Origin: Larimichthys crocea
Taxonomy: Eukaryota; Chordata; Actinopteri; Sciaenidae
NCBI RefSeq assembly: GCF_000972845.2
Contig: NC_040011.1
Span: 24,109,567 to 24,173,566, forward strand
Length of the DNA stretch: 64,000 nt
Direction of reading: 5' to 3'
Of this stretch, positions 24,856 through 54,320 are shown piece after piece. The notes under the pieces were generated by a model, which saw only the letters and a list, made by a program, of their open reading frames with translations, was not told where the DNA came from and ran no database searches. The stretch's first letter is position 1. Every line of letters starts with the position of its first letter. The position numbers were made by a program, and so were the translations under genes.

Positions 24856-26300
24856 GCTTATTTTTCTTTGTCTCTCTCTCTCCTTATCTCCCTTCCCTCT
24901 CCTTTGTTTCTTTGTTTGACTTTCCCCCCGTCATCCCGCTCTGCTTCCTTCCTCTATCTTGTAATATAACTTCCATGGCTGGTTGATTTGGGTGAGCAGA
25001 GGGAAACAGGCAAGGCTTCCACAGTTCAGGGCTCTGGAGAGCTCGGCCAGGCAGCAACAATCAATCACAGACTAAATCCCTCTTCTCACAGGACTGCTGT
25101 GTGCCAGGTGACATGGTCAACAGCTGCAGAAATACAAGGCCTACAGTGGGTGTCTGAATTTATATAGACTAGTCAACAGAGTCTCTGAAAAGTCAACAAT
25201 CCAGAAAGAACTACTGACTATAATAATGTCAAAAGAAAATGGTACGAGGCGAGACTCTCCTTATGTGAAACCATGATTAAACCAACTTATGTTTACATTT
25301 TTCTGACAAATAATGGCAGGTTGTGCATATAACACTTTGACTTTGACATTGGAGCTTGCTCTTGTCCCAGTTCCAACAAAGAGTCAAAACTGGTTTCTTT
25401 TAAGCACCACCATATGGTCTTCCTCTACCCACATTCCCACAAGTAGTGCCATACTATTCCATTGATCTTTAACTCAGTAGTTTTGTCAAAACTTTACCAG
25501 ACCTAGCGGGCACAGATAAAAAAAAAAAAACTAAAAAAAAAACTCATATTCTTCATATTGGTCACATTGGAAGGCATCAACAATGACCTATTTATGTCAC
25601 TGAAGTTGAATAAGTTGTTTGGTGATTAGAAATCCTGGAAAGTCATGCAGAAGTCAACCAGAAAAGAGTTATGCTGCTGTTCCTGACATTGTAGTGAGGT
25701 GCATTGTATCCTGTGTTTTGTATGAGCTAATGATGGATTACTGTTTCAGTCAAAGACACAAAATGAAAATGTGTTTACAGACGGAGCTCTCAAAGACTGA
25801 GCAACAACAAATCCTCCAACATATCCATCATAGCATATGTAATTATATTGTTCATGCATGAACATTAGATAATAGCAAAGTCAACAATACCAAAACCTTC
25901 AACATGATTGGTTCAAAGTAGTAGGAGCTTCAACAGTAGTAAATGGTGTTGACATTGAGGTATCATCAGATGAACAAGACCCTTCAGTTCATAAAGACCG
26001 TCATGAATACAAATGTATGTTACAACTCAACTGGTTGTTGTATAGTTGCTGTGATTGTGGGTTATATAAATAAAACTCCATCAGTGGTGAAGTGTGAATG
26101 AAATACATATGGCCAATCAATGAATACAAGTGCAATTTTAGTGTTGTGCCTGAACTATCATGTCTTGTATGTGAGAATTGTGTTAAACCTTGCAGAGGCA
26201 GTATATAGATGGTGTGAATAGAGGTGTAAGAAACACTGAACTAATAAGTGTGAAGTATATTATGTCTCACTCTGGGACCTTTTGCTGTCTTTTTTTGCAG

Positions 26301-43281
<16,981 letters not shown>

Positions 43282-43396
43282 GGGAGGAGGAAGGAGCAGG
43301 AGAGGGGGAGAAGCAAGAGGAGGAAGAGGAGTAAGGAGGAAGAAGAGGAGGAGGAGGAGGGAGAGGAGGAGGAGAAGGAGGAGGAGGAGAGATAGG
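43282..43396 (+). repeat. Purine-only-like GGA/GAG tract at the start of the 3' UTR
   Basis: Immediately after the stop, about 115 bases are nearly all purine on the + strand, with GGA and GAG triplets interrupted by single pyrimidines. The transcript would carry many GG pairs, giving potential for RNA G-quadruplex formation or SR-protein binding. The opposite strand reads as a false Ser/Pro-rich frame. Confidence 0.85.
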
Positions 43397-44449
43397 CAGT
43401 CGAGCTACCAACCACCCGTCTCGTTCACCTCGTCTATAAACCAGTCAGCGGCCGTGACGCCTGCAGATCATGCGCCTCCATCTGAGCGGGCCGTGACTAA
43501 GGGGGACTGGAGGAAGAAACGAGGAGTAGCTAGATTGTTGTTTTTCTTTAAAATTACACATTCACACACCTGCAAAAGTGAACACCCGTCTTTGAATGCA
43601 TCATCCCGGTGAACCCCGGCTGCTCTCACGCGGCTCTGGGGTCTTGGACACTGCCAAACCAACGTATACTTTACTTGCTTGATGAAAGCTTTTTTTTCTT
43701 TCTCTGTATTCAGTGTGTTTAAACCATAAAGTCACTTTGGGTGAGGAGACAGTTCAGTAAGGAGACTTTAAATATTCATATAGTCCGTTCTTAGTGCTTT
43801 ACCGGCTTTTGAAATCAAATACTCAACTTTTTTCTTTGTGTTTTTCTCATATACGGAACATAAGAAACCATCATCTGCCGCAGTCAGCTTCAGTAAACCT
43901 ATGTGAAGAAAACAACTATGCCAAATCTGCAGGAGAGAGACCGCATGGATCCACTTCTAGCATAGCTGACAATCGAAGCCAGGGTTCGGACGTTGGGACC
44001 TTGGTCAGCAGGTCAGCAAGGTGCTTCTGCAGATCTCTGGCTCTCCTCCAGTGGGTGTTTTGCATCTCTCACCTTCACTGAGACGCCTGCCGCCTCCGCA
44101 GGCCACCTGACAGAAATGCGCAGCGACACTTTCTTCGATTTTTTTCTACTTAGAGGACGATAATTCTTCTTAATGTTGTTATTACAAAGAATGACACTTT
44201 GTTCTTTTCTCTCTTGGAGAAAATGTCTTAAAACTCACTGAATTGTGTTTTGATGGGGGGGGGGGATAACTGAAAATCTGAGATGACTTCAGCAGAATGT
44301 GTGGGACGAGAAGGAGAGCGTTGTCGGTCTTTTTAATCCCCATGTGCACCCGGCTGTGCTTCTGCAGTCTGTAAGCAACCAGTGGATGAACAACAAACAG
44401 AATCACACCAACTCTCACAAAAGGGATTTGTGTTCTTCTTTTGGACCAG

Positions 44450-44455
44450 AATAAA
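44450..44455 (+). terminator. Candidate proximal polyadenylation signal
   Basis: AATAAA lies about 1.17 kb after the stop codon, with a GT/T-rich element (ggttttttgtgttg) about 20 bases downstream, the usual arrangement of a functional site. It would give a short-UTR isoform lacking the MITE insertions. Confidence 0.3.
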
Positions 44456-44996
44456 AGCAGAGAGCACAGAGGTCTTGGTTTTTTGTGTTGCGCTGCTCTT
44501 TCTGCCCTGCTATTCACTCCAGCTGGAAAACAAAACCCCTGCATGACCCTCCGTGGTCTCACACTCTAGCGGAGTCAGGCGGAGGACTCGCTGAGAACTG
44601 AAAACCTGTTTTTTTTCCTTATTATTTAGCTTTTTGTTGATTCTGAAAAGTCATCCTGGAGCCTCTTCACAGACTCTTAGATCCCATCTACCCTGGCAGC
44701 ACTGCAGGGCAAGAACGGAGGCTGAAGAAGAGCTGCTTTCCGGTTAACTTACGTGGGACTCATGACACCAACCGACCTTCGCGTGGTGGTGGTGTCGAAC
44801 AGACACGGTCACGTCGGCCCGGTCAAATTTGCCTGTTTTCGTATCCATTGACTGCACTGACTTTTTTTCAATGTTATCTGTGCTTTTTTTTCTACAGCGA
44901 AAAAAAGAACACAAAGAAAAAAAATCATAAAAAAGACTTGAAAAAAATACAACACAAAAACAATTCTGTCTCGCTTTACACATTGTATACAGAACA

Positions 44997-44998
<2 letters not shown>

Positions 44999-45031
<33 letters not shown>

Positions 45032-45159
45032 TTACACTACAGTTTCTTTGCTCACGGCTCCTCTTGAGATAAGACTAATAAGATTTAGGAAAAATAATTA
45101 TTAAACTAATGAACAGAGTTGGAAAACAAAACACTGCATGGCAGGCTTTATTGCAAACA

Positions 45160-45190
<31 letters not shown>

Positions 45191-45230
45191 CAGCTCATGT
45201 ACACACACAAACACACACACACACACACAT
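44999..45230 (+). repeat. (CA)n microsatellites in the inferred 3' UTR
   Basis: CA runs at 44999-45029 and, with interruptions, 45156-45230. If the UTR call is right they are transcribed in klf7 mRNA. Confidence 0.95.
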
Positions 45231-46321
45231 ACATGCACGCACACTCTTCCTGGAATTATATGTTCTGCTCCCAGATCTTTTTTCACAGTAGGAATTTAGC
45301 AACTGTTGTTTAGTAGAAGAGTGTCTTAGCTCTCGGCTGGAGGTAACAAACGATTCCAAATCTTTTGAAGTGAGAAATCAGCTTGTTCTCAGTTCCAACA
45401 ATCACCCGCATATCCCTCGCCACTCTTTGTGCCTCTCATTTAATCAGCGTTCTTGACTTCAGAGACTCGCTGGTTACATTCGTGGTTACAAGCGATGGCA
45501 CGAGCTGCTGTTTTCATCAGAAATGAATAGAAGTAAAATCAATCGCAGCAGGTCATTGTTGAAAACATGTCGATAATCCCGCCTGAATCCTGAATGTCCT
45601 CAGGATGAACCCCCATTGGCCCAAACAAATACGGCATTATCCCATCAGATTATGAGTTATTTGACATAGAAATCAGGTTATCAGGCAATCTGTCATTGAG
45701 ATCATGAGCTCCTTCTCATGTGTGATGTCTGCATTAATGGCTGACTGCATATTTGAAGTGACAAATAAGTTTTGAAAAAAGAGTAATTTCTGTGAAATTC
45801 CCCACTATAAAAAGTTTTTACAATTTGTTCATATTATTCCATTCCCGTCTCCACAGAGGCAGTAACATAGCGTGTTACCATGCAGCGATGTGCCATTTAA
45901 GGCAAGACAACTGCTGGCTAGCCAGCAAGTCAACAGTGTCAAAAATGATGGCTATAAAATAGCTCTAATTTTGGCTTTGTCAGTGAGTCATGAGGGAGGA
46001 GATTAATTTTCCTGGACCTCAAACATGCACAATGCATTCTGAAAGTGAAAGTAAACATAACTTTGTTTAGAAGAAATCTATACTAAATCTATCTTTAGTC
46101 TTGCGCAAAATGAACTTCTTCTGGGTTGACTAAAATGTCCTGGAAAATGATTTCCACCACAGGTGAAAGGTTCAGTCACTGTACATTGAAGGAAAATTCC
46201 CAAGTTTAAACTTACTAATAAGCAACAGATAAAAATAAATACATTTTAATACCAAAGTCTTATGGGTTCAGTACATACAGGACATTTTATGGGCATGTCT
46301 TCAAAGACACAGTTAAGTTTT

Positions 46322-46698
46322 TTAAAGGTCCAGTGTGTAACATTTAAGGGGATCTATTGACAGAAACAGAATATAATATTCATAACTATGTTTTCGTTAG
46401 TGTATGATCACCTGAAAATGAGAATTGTTATGTTTATGAGACTTTTATATCTACAGAGGGAGCAGGTCCTCTTCCACGGAGTCTGCCATGTTGAACCACT
46501 ATGTTACTACAGCAGCCCAGAAGGGACAAACCAAACACAGACTCTAAATAGGACCTTTTGAATTTTTCACAAGTCTCACAGACACTGTAGTTCCTCCATC
46601 ATGCTTGAACCAAGACAGAGAGGTGTTTTCAGTTGGTTGCAGTCTGAAACTTCACCACTAGTTGCCGTTAAATTCTACACACTGTACCTTTAAATGAC
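46322..46698. mobile_element. MITE with TTTAAAGGTCCAGTGTGTA termini, copy 1
   Basis: The left end ttaaaggtccagtgtgtaac and the right end ctacacactgtacctttaaa form terminal inverted repeats around about 330 bp of non-coding sequence (cacggagtctgccatgttga, accactagttgccgtta). This is a very common teleost MITE. It sits inside the inferred klf7 3' UTR. Confidence 0.85.
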
Positions 46699-47552
46699 CT
46701 GCTGCTTGTCAAAGAGATGTTTGATGAAAACAGTGACTTTCATTTGTGAACGTGATCGCTAAACGCTAAAATGTGAAAAAAGATATATGAGAGGTAAAAA
46801 CTGGGGTGAGCACATATCCACAGCATCCGCTCCCTTTTGTTTAATGCTTGCAGAAGGAAAAAAAAAAAAAAAAAACTCGCAATCAGAGGATTACTGATAC
46901 CGCCAACATCAACACCAACACTGACACCGCTGCTCCATCCGCCCACCACCACCTATATGCCCCGTAGCACATGCAAACAGTCTAACACTCACTGCTGCTG
47001 ACTGGTGCGGCTGGGCGAGGGTGCAGGGTTTCCTGAAGCTAGCGAGGGATTTCACATCCCAGCATGCCCAGTCATTGTGTCAGTTGGCCTTGCCAGCCTT
47101 CATTAGGTGAAACAGTGAAAACATTCCCCTTCGAGGGGGTTTATGGTGCAGCTTCGAACAATCGATACCAAAAACCTCCAGCATGGAACTGCCCTTTAGC
47201 CACGGGCAGAGTCTCTCCGGTCAGGGGAGATCAGCGGGAGACCGCCTCCATATGAGGCCTCTATATCCAGCGGCAGCTTTCTCTACTAACCCTCTCTTTC
47301 TGCTAAACGCGACATAAAGCAGCCCACGTTTGGGATGAATCCAGTGTTTCACTTTTGATTTTCATTTCATCGTTAAGTTTTCTGTTACAAAAGCTGTATT
47401 GATGGTTGTTTTCTTCAGCTTGGGTGATACAAAGTCATGCCAAAATGTTGAGACATGCAACGGGATGTAGAAGGACCCCTCCTATACAGGACGTACAATC
47501 ATAGAGGGATGGGGATCGTAGCACTTTTGTGAGGCTTTTGATGGCATGAATG

Positions 47553-47566
47553 CGTGTGTGTGTGTG

Positions 47567-47599
<33 letters not shown>
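47553..47599 (+). repeat. (GT)n microsatellite in the inferred 3' UTR
   Basis: A GT run with one gca interruption. Confidence 0.95.
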
Positions 47600-47602
<3 letters not shown>

Positions 47603-47919
47603 AATTAGGCACGTGAGGGAAGCAGTGACTCAGCAAAGTGGTTGATAACAGATTTTAAACTGCTGAACATGTGTGCGACCATGTGGGACAAATGTTGGTT
47701 GATACATTTGCTTTTGGAAAATGCTTTTAATCTGAGCAGTGGCTGACAATGTGTTTATTGGATTTTTTTGTTTCGATCCTTCATTTCCCTTCATACATTC
47801 ATGCATTCATTTATATAAATCACAGAGCTTGATGAGATGCAGAGCTTATAGTTTTTCCCAATAATCTCAGAATTATTTGTTCTGATTATATAAAGGGGGT
47901 TCAAGAAAAACAATAAAGG

Positions 47920-48285
47920 CCAAATTCCACCGGGCAAGGATGCACCGTGTTCCGTGGTCAGTGTTTTAAAGTTTCAAACCCCACTGGTCCCGCTTTCAGA
48001 AGCGGGTCTGGCATGTATTCTGGGCTGTTCTGTTTTTGACGGAAACAGCATAGAGAATCCTGGTCGATTTTCAAAATAAAACACCCCAGCATAGAGAATC
48101 CTGGTCGATTTTCAAAATAAAACACCCTCTGCAAGCTTCAAACTGCAAACATATTTAGAAGTTTATTTAGGAGCACTTAAACCAGGAAAAATTAGCAAAT
48201 CTGAGCAAGTTAACAAAGTCTGGTGGGGTCTGAAGTCATGTGAAGAATGGACCAAAGCGTCACGTCACATGCCCGGCGGAGGTTT
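47920..48285. mobile_element. hAT-like non-autonomous element
   Basis: The left end caaattccaccgggcaagga and the right end acatgcccggcggaggtttt are roughly inverted (core CCACCGGGCA / TGCCCGGCGG). The interior is non-coding and contains a 41-bp tandem duplication. The superfamily is guessed from terminal style. It lies within the inferred klf7 3' UTR. Confidence 0.5.
48046..48127 (+). repeat. Exact 41-bp tandem duplication
   Basis: 48046-48086 and 48087-48127 are identical, starting cagcatagagaatcctggtc. Exact identity suggests a recent slippage or unequal-exchange event. Confidence 0.95.
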
Positions 48286-51200
48286 TCAGCGTAATAAAAA
48301 TATCTGTTTGTATACCGTTTGCAGCACAAACACTGCAGTTAACCATTTAAGTCAAGATGGTCAAAGATCTCGTCGCTCATTTTGTGCTAACATGACGAGG
48401 ATTTACGCATCAGTGTCTTTTTGTTACAGGGAGCAAACTTTGGCGTGCACTGCAACTTCAGACTGAAGTTGAACTGCTTCTTTTAAAAATCATTTTAGGT
48501 GAAAATTAAAAAAAACAACGGACATGACGAGCCTTAATTTCACTCTAAAATTCTTTCAGCACATTTCTCTTGTCTTTTTTGGACAACATATTAGACAATG
48601 TGTCCACAGCGAAGCTTTAATGTGCCATTTTAGAGCCTAAATTTCCAGAACTGAAGTGCTGCCCTGCATGCAACAAATACAACTCACAGTTCTTCTCCTG
48701 TTTAATTAAAATCACTCTCGACATCCAACAGATCTCAGTCACAGTTTCACATTTCATGTCTTTTGGCCTGTTGAAGTAGTTTTCCATCACAGTTTTAGCT
48801 CCAGGTCTCCTGTCGTCTCTCAGGCTCCTCTAGGCCAGCTAGCTGTCGTCCCACAGCTCTGATTAACATTAGCACTATTGGGTCCTGTTCTCCAGTTGCA
48901 GTTTTGCTAATGAGATAGCTCTGAGTCACAGGGAAACTGAGTGGTCTGGGAAAAATGCAACAACAGGGACCTTGAGCCGGACCGACTCCAGCGCACCGTA
49001 CCCTGTGGGCACATTTGATGTGGAGGAATACCAGGAGACAGCGAGATATTCGTCAGAGATACTAAAAGGATTTAATAAGTCATTTACGCACATGAATATC
49101 CAAATCATTAAATCAACCCTTGCATTTTATCTCATTACAGATAAAAATAAATTACCGTTTATCTGCAGACTCCCTACAGATATTTAATCCACTGCGTGTG
49201 CCCCGACCCTCCCTCTTCCTTCACAGTTCAAGTGCCATTCTTGTTTTCCTTCCTTCCATCCCTCCATCCTCACCCCCATTTCTCCCTCTCTGTCCACAGC
49301 AGTTGTCCATGCACTATCAGCTGCAGGAATGCTGAATGCACACTTTACACGTTTTGCCCAAAGATTTGCATATTTGCAAGTTAACTGCTGTGAATGTAGT
49401 AGACGTAGAGGAAAAGAGCGGAGAGGCAGAGACGCAGAAAAAAAAAAAAGGAATATTGGATGGAAGGTGGAAGGAGAGGGATTGTTTTTCTTACATGATC
49501 GTCCCATTAAATCTTAATTACCGGTATGTTCCGACTGTTCACGCTTCATAACATTCTCAGTCTCTTGTCTACTGTCAGCTGGAGCTGAACTCGTTATTCA
49601 CAAATGTAAAGTAATGTTCTCATGGTCTTATAGAGTGCCCAGTATAGTGGCGCTAGCAGCTTAAGCAGGAGTGAAGAAGCTTTAGTTGAAGTTAACTTCT
49701 TAGCACGCTGAAAATAGCAACATTAAGTGTCATATTTTGAAGTCATAGGTGGGCTGGAGTCTTTGGAAATGTGGGAAGCAATGGTACATCACCAACCAGA
49801 ATGGGTTTACCATTCCCAAACATCAAATCAGAGGAACTCCAGAAGTTCTGGGATTTACTACTAGCTGCTTTCCCAATGGCATGTTAGTCCAAACTGGGAA
49901 TGGTTTGTCTAAAAACTTGGTTTTCTTTCCAAAGTGCACCTGAAGGATGGTCGTGTGAGATCAGTGCCAGGCAAACTGTAGTACCGTTCATTACTATGAC
50001 AGCTTTCTTACTGGCATTCTTGCATTGTTAGCAAAAGATCAGATGTATGTATGTGTGAAATTAACTGTACATGACGACAGACATTTCAGCGTTTCTATAG
50101 ATCTGCTTTAGTTCTCGCAAACATTGCACTACATGATCATACTTAGCTATCGCACTCTCCATGTGCACGCACTGCTAGCATAGTCTGTTGGAGCACTCTG
50201 TCAAATATCCACTTAACATTTGTCACATGTCCAGGATGCTACCAAGAAACATTGACTACAGGTCGTGTTAGATTAGAGTGACATATCAACTCACACCTCC
50301 AGTGAAATGCCTTTTTCATCACCGTTATTCTGGGGGGAATACGTTGTACTCGACAAAAGTGCGGTCATGCCACGACTCGGTTAAACTTTCTTGGTATCAG
50401 TGGCATCCCAGTGTGACTCTGTCTGTCTGTAACTACTGTGTTTGTCCATGCTTGATGTGTCAGTATATAAGAGATTCACAGATCTTTACCCCTCTCCTTG
50501 TGTCTGTATATTTCACCTCACCTACACCGAACCCTCTCCACCAAAACCACAACAGTCAGAGCCATCTGGGGCAGAACATGCTTATCGTCTTCACATATCC
50601 AACTGTACTGGGAAGTGTTCACAAGAGCTATGGGTGCACCATGCAGATCTTTGGTGAAACTGCACATCACTTTCCCACCTTTCCACCTCAGTGTCTTCAA
50701 CAGGTACAGTTTGTTTTAGTTCAGTCCACCCCTTGTAGGTGCTCTTCTATCTCTGTCAGTTTATCTGCTTAGTTAGACCCTAATGCCTGATGTATTCTTG
50801 TAGAGTACTTAGAATTTAAGAACAACTTTTTGGAGTTTGGCCACTTATTCCCCCTCTCAGTTTGTGCCAAAAGGATTGGTATCCAAAATGTTTGTTTGTC
50901 TCATGGCTTTGTCAAACAGTGCAGTACAGTATCTAAGGAAATCAGAAGTGGTGATAGAATTTGGCATTCATTTGCTGTTGGTTAACCGGTTTTAATTCTC
51001 GCGCAAACAAAACAAGATATGCTCAAACCCTCACAGGACCACAGATCTTCATCTTGGAAAATGTGTTGTTTCAAATTTTACAATCCTCAACAAGTCTGGA
51101 AAACATTCAGACATGTTTGGATAACTAACCATCTGCCCGCTCTGCTACAAGTAAAGAAAAATGCACCCTGCACACTGCAAACCCTTTATTTGACTTTCAG

Positions 51201-52297
51201 ACGAACAATGATTTTCCAACAGGTAACAATTACTACAATGTTCTTGCAAACCATACAAGCCAGATGTAACTAAAGAATCCATCATATTGTTGTTCAACAA
51301 CATCAATTCTTACTTAAAATTTAAATGTGTGGTTACTTCTCCCAGCGTAGGTCTTATTTTCATACTTTTGCCCATCGTTCTTATTGGTTATGACAACAGC
51401 CAGCTGCTTTCCAGCAGAGATCTAGGACAGGATAGGGAAGACACAAGACAACTGTAAAATGTTTCCTTCAGGTTCAAGTGCCAAAAAAAAGTTTTACGGA
51501 ATTTGGGTTTAAATTTGAAGTTTTAGAAAGATGCATGATGATCATCTTTGCTTGTCCAGGCCAGTGTAAAGCTATATTAAATGGAGACCCCGTTTCTGGA
51601 ATCTCTGCAGTGCATCTGGTGAGTAACATGTAGTCATAATCAACAGGAAATATGGCCCCAGCAATGACATTTAAAGTTAAATGTCATTGGGGAAATATTG
51701 AGCATTAACACAGACATAATCTGGTAAAATCTGGTGGAGCCACAGACAGGACTTTGGTACCAATCCTCATGTCACATATTGAGAAAGGTGACCGATCCAG
51801 TGTCGTAAACTGTATTTTAGCACCTTTATATCACCCAGTGTGTGTACACGACAAACTCAAATCATAACTGTTAAGAGATCACAACGATGTATTTCCTGGG
51901 ATGAGTTGACATGTGAAAAGAGAAGACAACAGATGTGTTTTTACCTCTCACCTGTCCTACAGGGGCTCTGTTACTCTGATACCCTTCATATCAACCTTTG
52001 ATCCATAAACCTTCACTCCACACCGCCTTCCTCTCCTCTGTCACCGTCACTTCTGTTGAGTTTTGTTCTTTTTTTATCTTGAGTTCTCTTGTTTTACTTA
52101 CGATTTTTTGCTGTACAAAGTGTTTAAAATATTATTTGTATTATATGATGTTAGTATGGTAATGTTCTTTATTAAGGAAGAAGAAAATTTATTTTTGTTA
52201 CTGGTCTGTTTCATAATTCTTTTCTAAACTGGTATTGTAAGATATCTATGCAAGAACTGTTAAGTGGAGCATTTTTATTTAAGAATGTAATATGTGT

Positions 52298-52303
52298 AAT
52301 AAA
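52298..52303 (+). terminator. Candidate distal klf7 polyadenylation signal
   Basis: A canonical AATAAA follows an AT-rich single-copy stretch and is followed within about 25-35 bases by a T-rich segment (ctcttgtattttatt). A diverged dispersed repeat begins shortly after, at about 52385, which fits the transcript ending here. No cDNA evidence is available from the sequence alone. Confidence 0.45.
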
Positions 52304-52384
52304 TGGTAGAATCTGATTACGGCTCTCTTGTATTTTATTCCATCAACGGTTATTTAGAATAACTTCATTTTAAATGGTAGTTTT

Positions 52385-52530
52385 TGCACTGTAGACAGCG
52401 GTACACATGTATTTGTTATGATTATATTACTTATGATCAAAAACTAGCGACTCGACAACAGCCAAGTGCAATAACACAAGATATAGCAGCCAACGTACTC
52501 CAACAGCAAAAAGCCCAGCATTCATGGACT
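52385..52530 (+). repeat. Dispersed repeat family A, copy 3 (truncated)
   Basis: It carries gtatttgttatgattata, ttatgatcaaaaactagc and aacacaagatatagcagcc in the same order as copies 1 and 2. It ends soon after aagcccagc and a T-run follows. It lies just beyond the proposed klf7 poly(A) signal. Confidence 0.75.
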
Positions 52531-53989
52531 GATTTTTTTTTTTTTTTTAAATAGACATATATTAAGAGAGTTATTAAAAGAGGAAACAAACAGCAGTCTC
52601 TGGTGGTAAAGTTTATCCATACATGTCATGACTTGACTTTGTGGCTCTATAATAACATCACCTGACTTCATGACTGCTGCAGCTGTTGGAAACTTTGTCA
52701 CTTTAGCCTAAACAAATGTCATTTGGGGTACTTGAGACTGATGTACTGTGAGGTCTGTCACACTCACTTTGGAATTCATTTCCACACAGCACTATGGATT
52801 TTGTCCTCTCATATGACATATGAGTGCTACATTAATTTGACTTAAAATATTCTAATTTAACAATCAAACACTGGTGTCTTCTTGACCTGAGGCATTAATG
52901 TGCATTGGCACATCCAGGCTAGCTCATCATCACTAGTTCTTCTGTCTGTACGGTACATCTGGTGTATGTTGGAATGATGTTTCCAGTTGGCGGTTGGAGA
53001 AAGAGACACGTGGAAGAAAGAGTGGTGAAAACTACACCTGGTTAAACAGCAATAATGAGACCTGAATGATTATTTCCATTATTGATTATTCTGCAGATTA
53101 CATTCTCAATTAATCACTTGCCTCCTCCGTTAACAGCGTTTTTCCAGTTGTTTCCCTTCCCATGTGTTTCTGTCAGTCTCTCTCTGTGTCTGGAGTTGCC
53201 ATAGTGGAAACTTGCTCTGACCGACTGTGATAGCCCCCTGTGCCTCAGGAAACCTCATCTGTCAACCTCCTGCCAAGTTCAGTTGTATTTGTTCACTAGT
53301 GCACTCTCTTGGACTCCTGCTGCTGCTGCTGCTGCCGCCACCACCGGACACCCCCACCTCAGAATCAAATTCTCCCCTTCACATTCCCCCTGTGTTAAAC
53401 TGATTCTGTCACTTGGTTTGTGTTTGCATCTAGAGTCCATGATCGTTCAACAATCATTGATTTGGCCTATAAAATGTTTTTAAAAATGTATGTATAAAAA
53501 TAATTATAACCCTAAATTATTAAATTTAGGGTCACAAAAACACGAAAACACTGATGAGCTTCAAGTAAGAAACATTTAGGATTTTTTGCTTGAATCATTT
53601 AAATTAACCTTTACTTCATCTAAATAATTGCTGAATAATAAGTAATTTCATCTCTGGAAATGATGCACTTGAACATATTTAACTGAGCCACCTAAACAAA
53701 ATGCATCTCTTTTATTTTTGCACCAAAATGCTTCATTTGCATTTTAAAAAGAAAACCTCTTTCATCACACTTGAGTTTTACATCCCTTCACTTCAGACGT
53801 GGCAGACAGAAAACTATAACCTTCTGCAAAATGACTGGAATCACCCCTGTATGGACACCCAGATGACTTTAATTACGAGTGCCATGGTAGCACATTATTC
53901 TTTCACAATAGCCATTTAAGGCAGATGGACACATCCTGTCCAGCCGCCAGCAAGCGTACAGACGTACGGAGAACCAGCATCACATTAGC

Positions 53990-54320
53990 GCGACATAAAG
54001 GCTCATATTCTCAACACTGCTGGTAATTTGGGTCTTTACTACAGATTAAAACAATCTCATGAATATCTATGTCTCTCCCCTGCCTGTAAATGGCTTCTCC
54101 TAGGCTGCGTATACTGTCCCGCTCTTTAATTAGAGCTAACTTGTCACCGACTGAGCTGACATACAAACCAACGACACGCACACTGAATGAGGTAATCAAA
54201 TAATTAATGGCTAATTGGGGATCAATTAAGCAGAAGTAAAGGAGCTCATATAGAGCATATCTGCTCTGTCATTTTGTCCTCCTACAGAGAAATTGCTAAT
54301 TAACTAATTAAAAGGGAGCA
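53990..54320. promoter_or_regulatory. Candidate conserved non-coding element / enhancer
   Basis: This is repeat-free sequence of balanced composition with no long frame, ending in a cluster of homeodomain-type motifs (aattaatgg, ctaattgg, caattaag, ctaattaactaattaaaag at 54200-54315). Such TAATTA-dense islands flanking developmental transcription factor genes are often deeply conserved enhancers. The regulatory role is inference, since conservation cannot be tested here. Confidence 0.3.

Larger units (their letters stand above)
1..26300 (+). other. klf7 intron 1 (partial) or 5' flank; no coding exon found
   Basis: I searched this stretch for the first klf7 exon (the LQLVHDTGYFSALPSLEE-type sequence followed by a donor) and did not find it. 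No GC-rich promoter-like island is obvious either. The stretch holds the repeats listed separately, and between them AT-rich sequence with no recognisable gene (for example 4250-6200, 8000-11800, 15700-17300, 23100-24680 and 24860-26290). KLF7 intron 1 is very long in other vertebrates, so an upstream exon outside the window is expected. Confidence 0.7.
43282..52330 (+). other. klf7: Inferred klf7 3' untranslated region (about 9 kb)
   Basis: No further coding sequence or convincing splice-linked exon follows the stop. The stretch is mostly single-copy-looking AT-rich sequence and ends with an AATAAA at 52298. Vertebrate KLF7 mRNAs are known for multi-kilobase 3' UTRs, so a long UTR is expected. 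The exact end is inference. Internal AATAAA hexamers (44450, 46227, 47912 and others) could terminate shorter isoforms. Embedded repeats include a purine tract, CA/GT microsatellites, a roughly 370-bp MITE (46322-46698), a hAT-like element (47920-48285) and a 41-bp tandem duplication. The longest UTR reading frame (50278-50772, 164 codons) resembles nothing I know. Confidence 0.5.

Noticed and set aside
26190..26300. Upstream in-frame extension of klf7 exon 2
   Set aside because: It is separated from the coding part by a clear T-rich acceptor ending in CAG. TCLELERYL is the known exon start, and the extension resembles nothing in KLF proteins.
50278..50772. 164-codon open frame
   Set aside because: It is inside the inferred klf7 3' UTR, with no recognisable domain, no splice or promoter context, and a Cys/His/Ser-rich composition expected of random frames.
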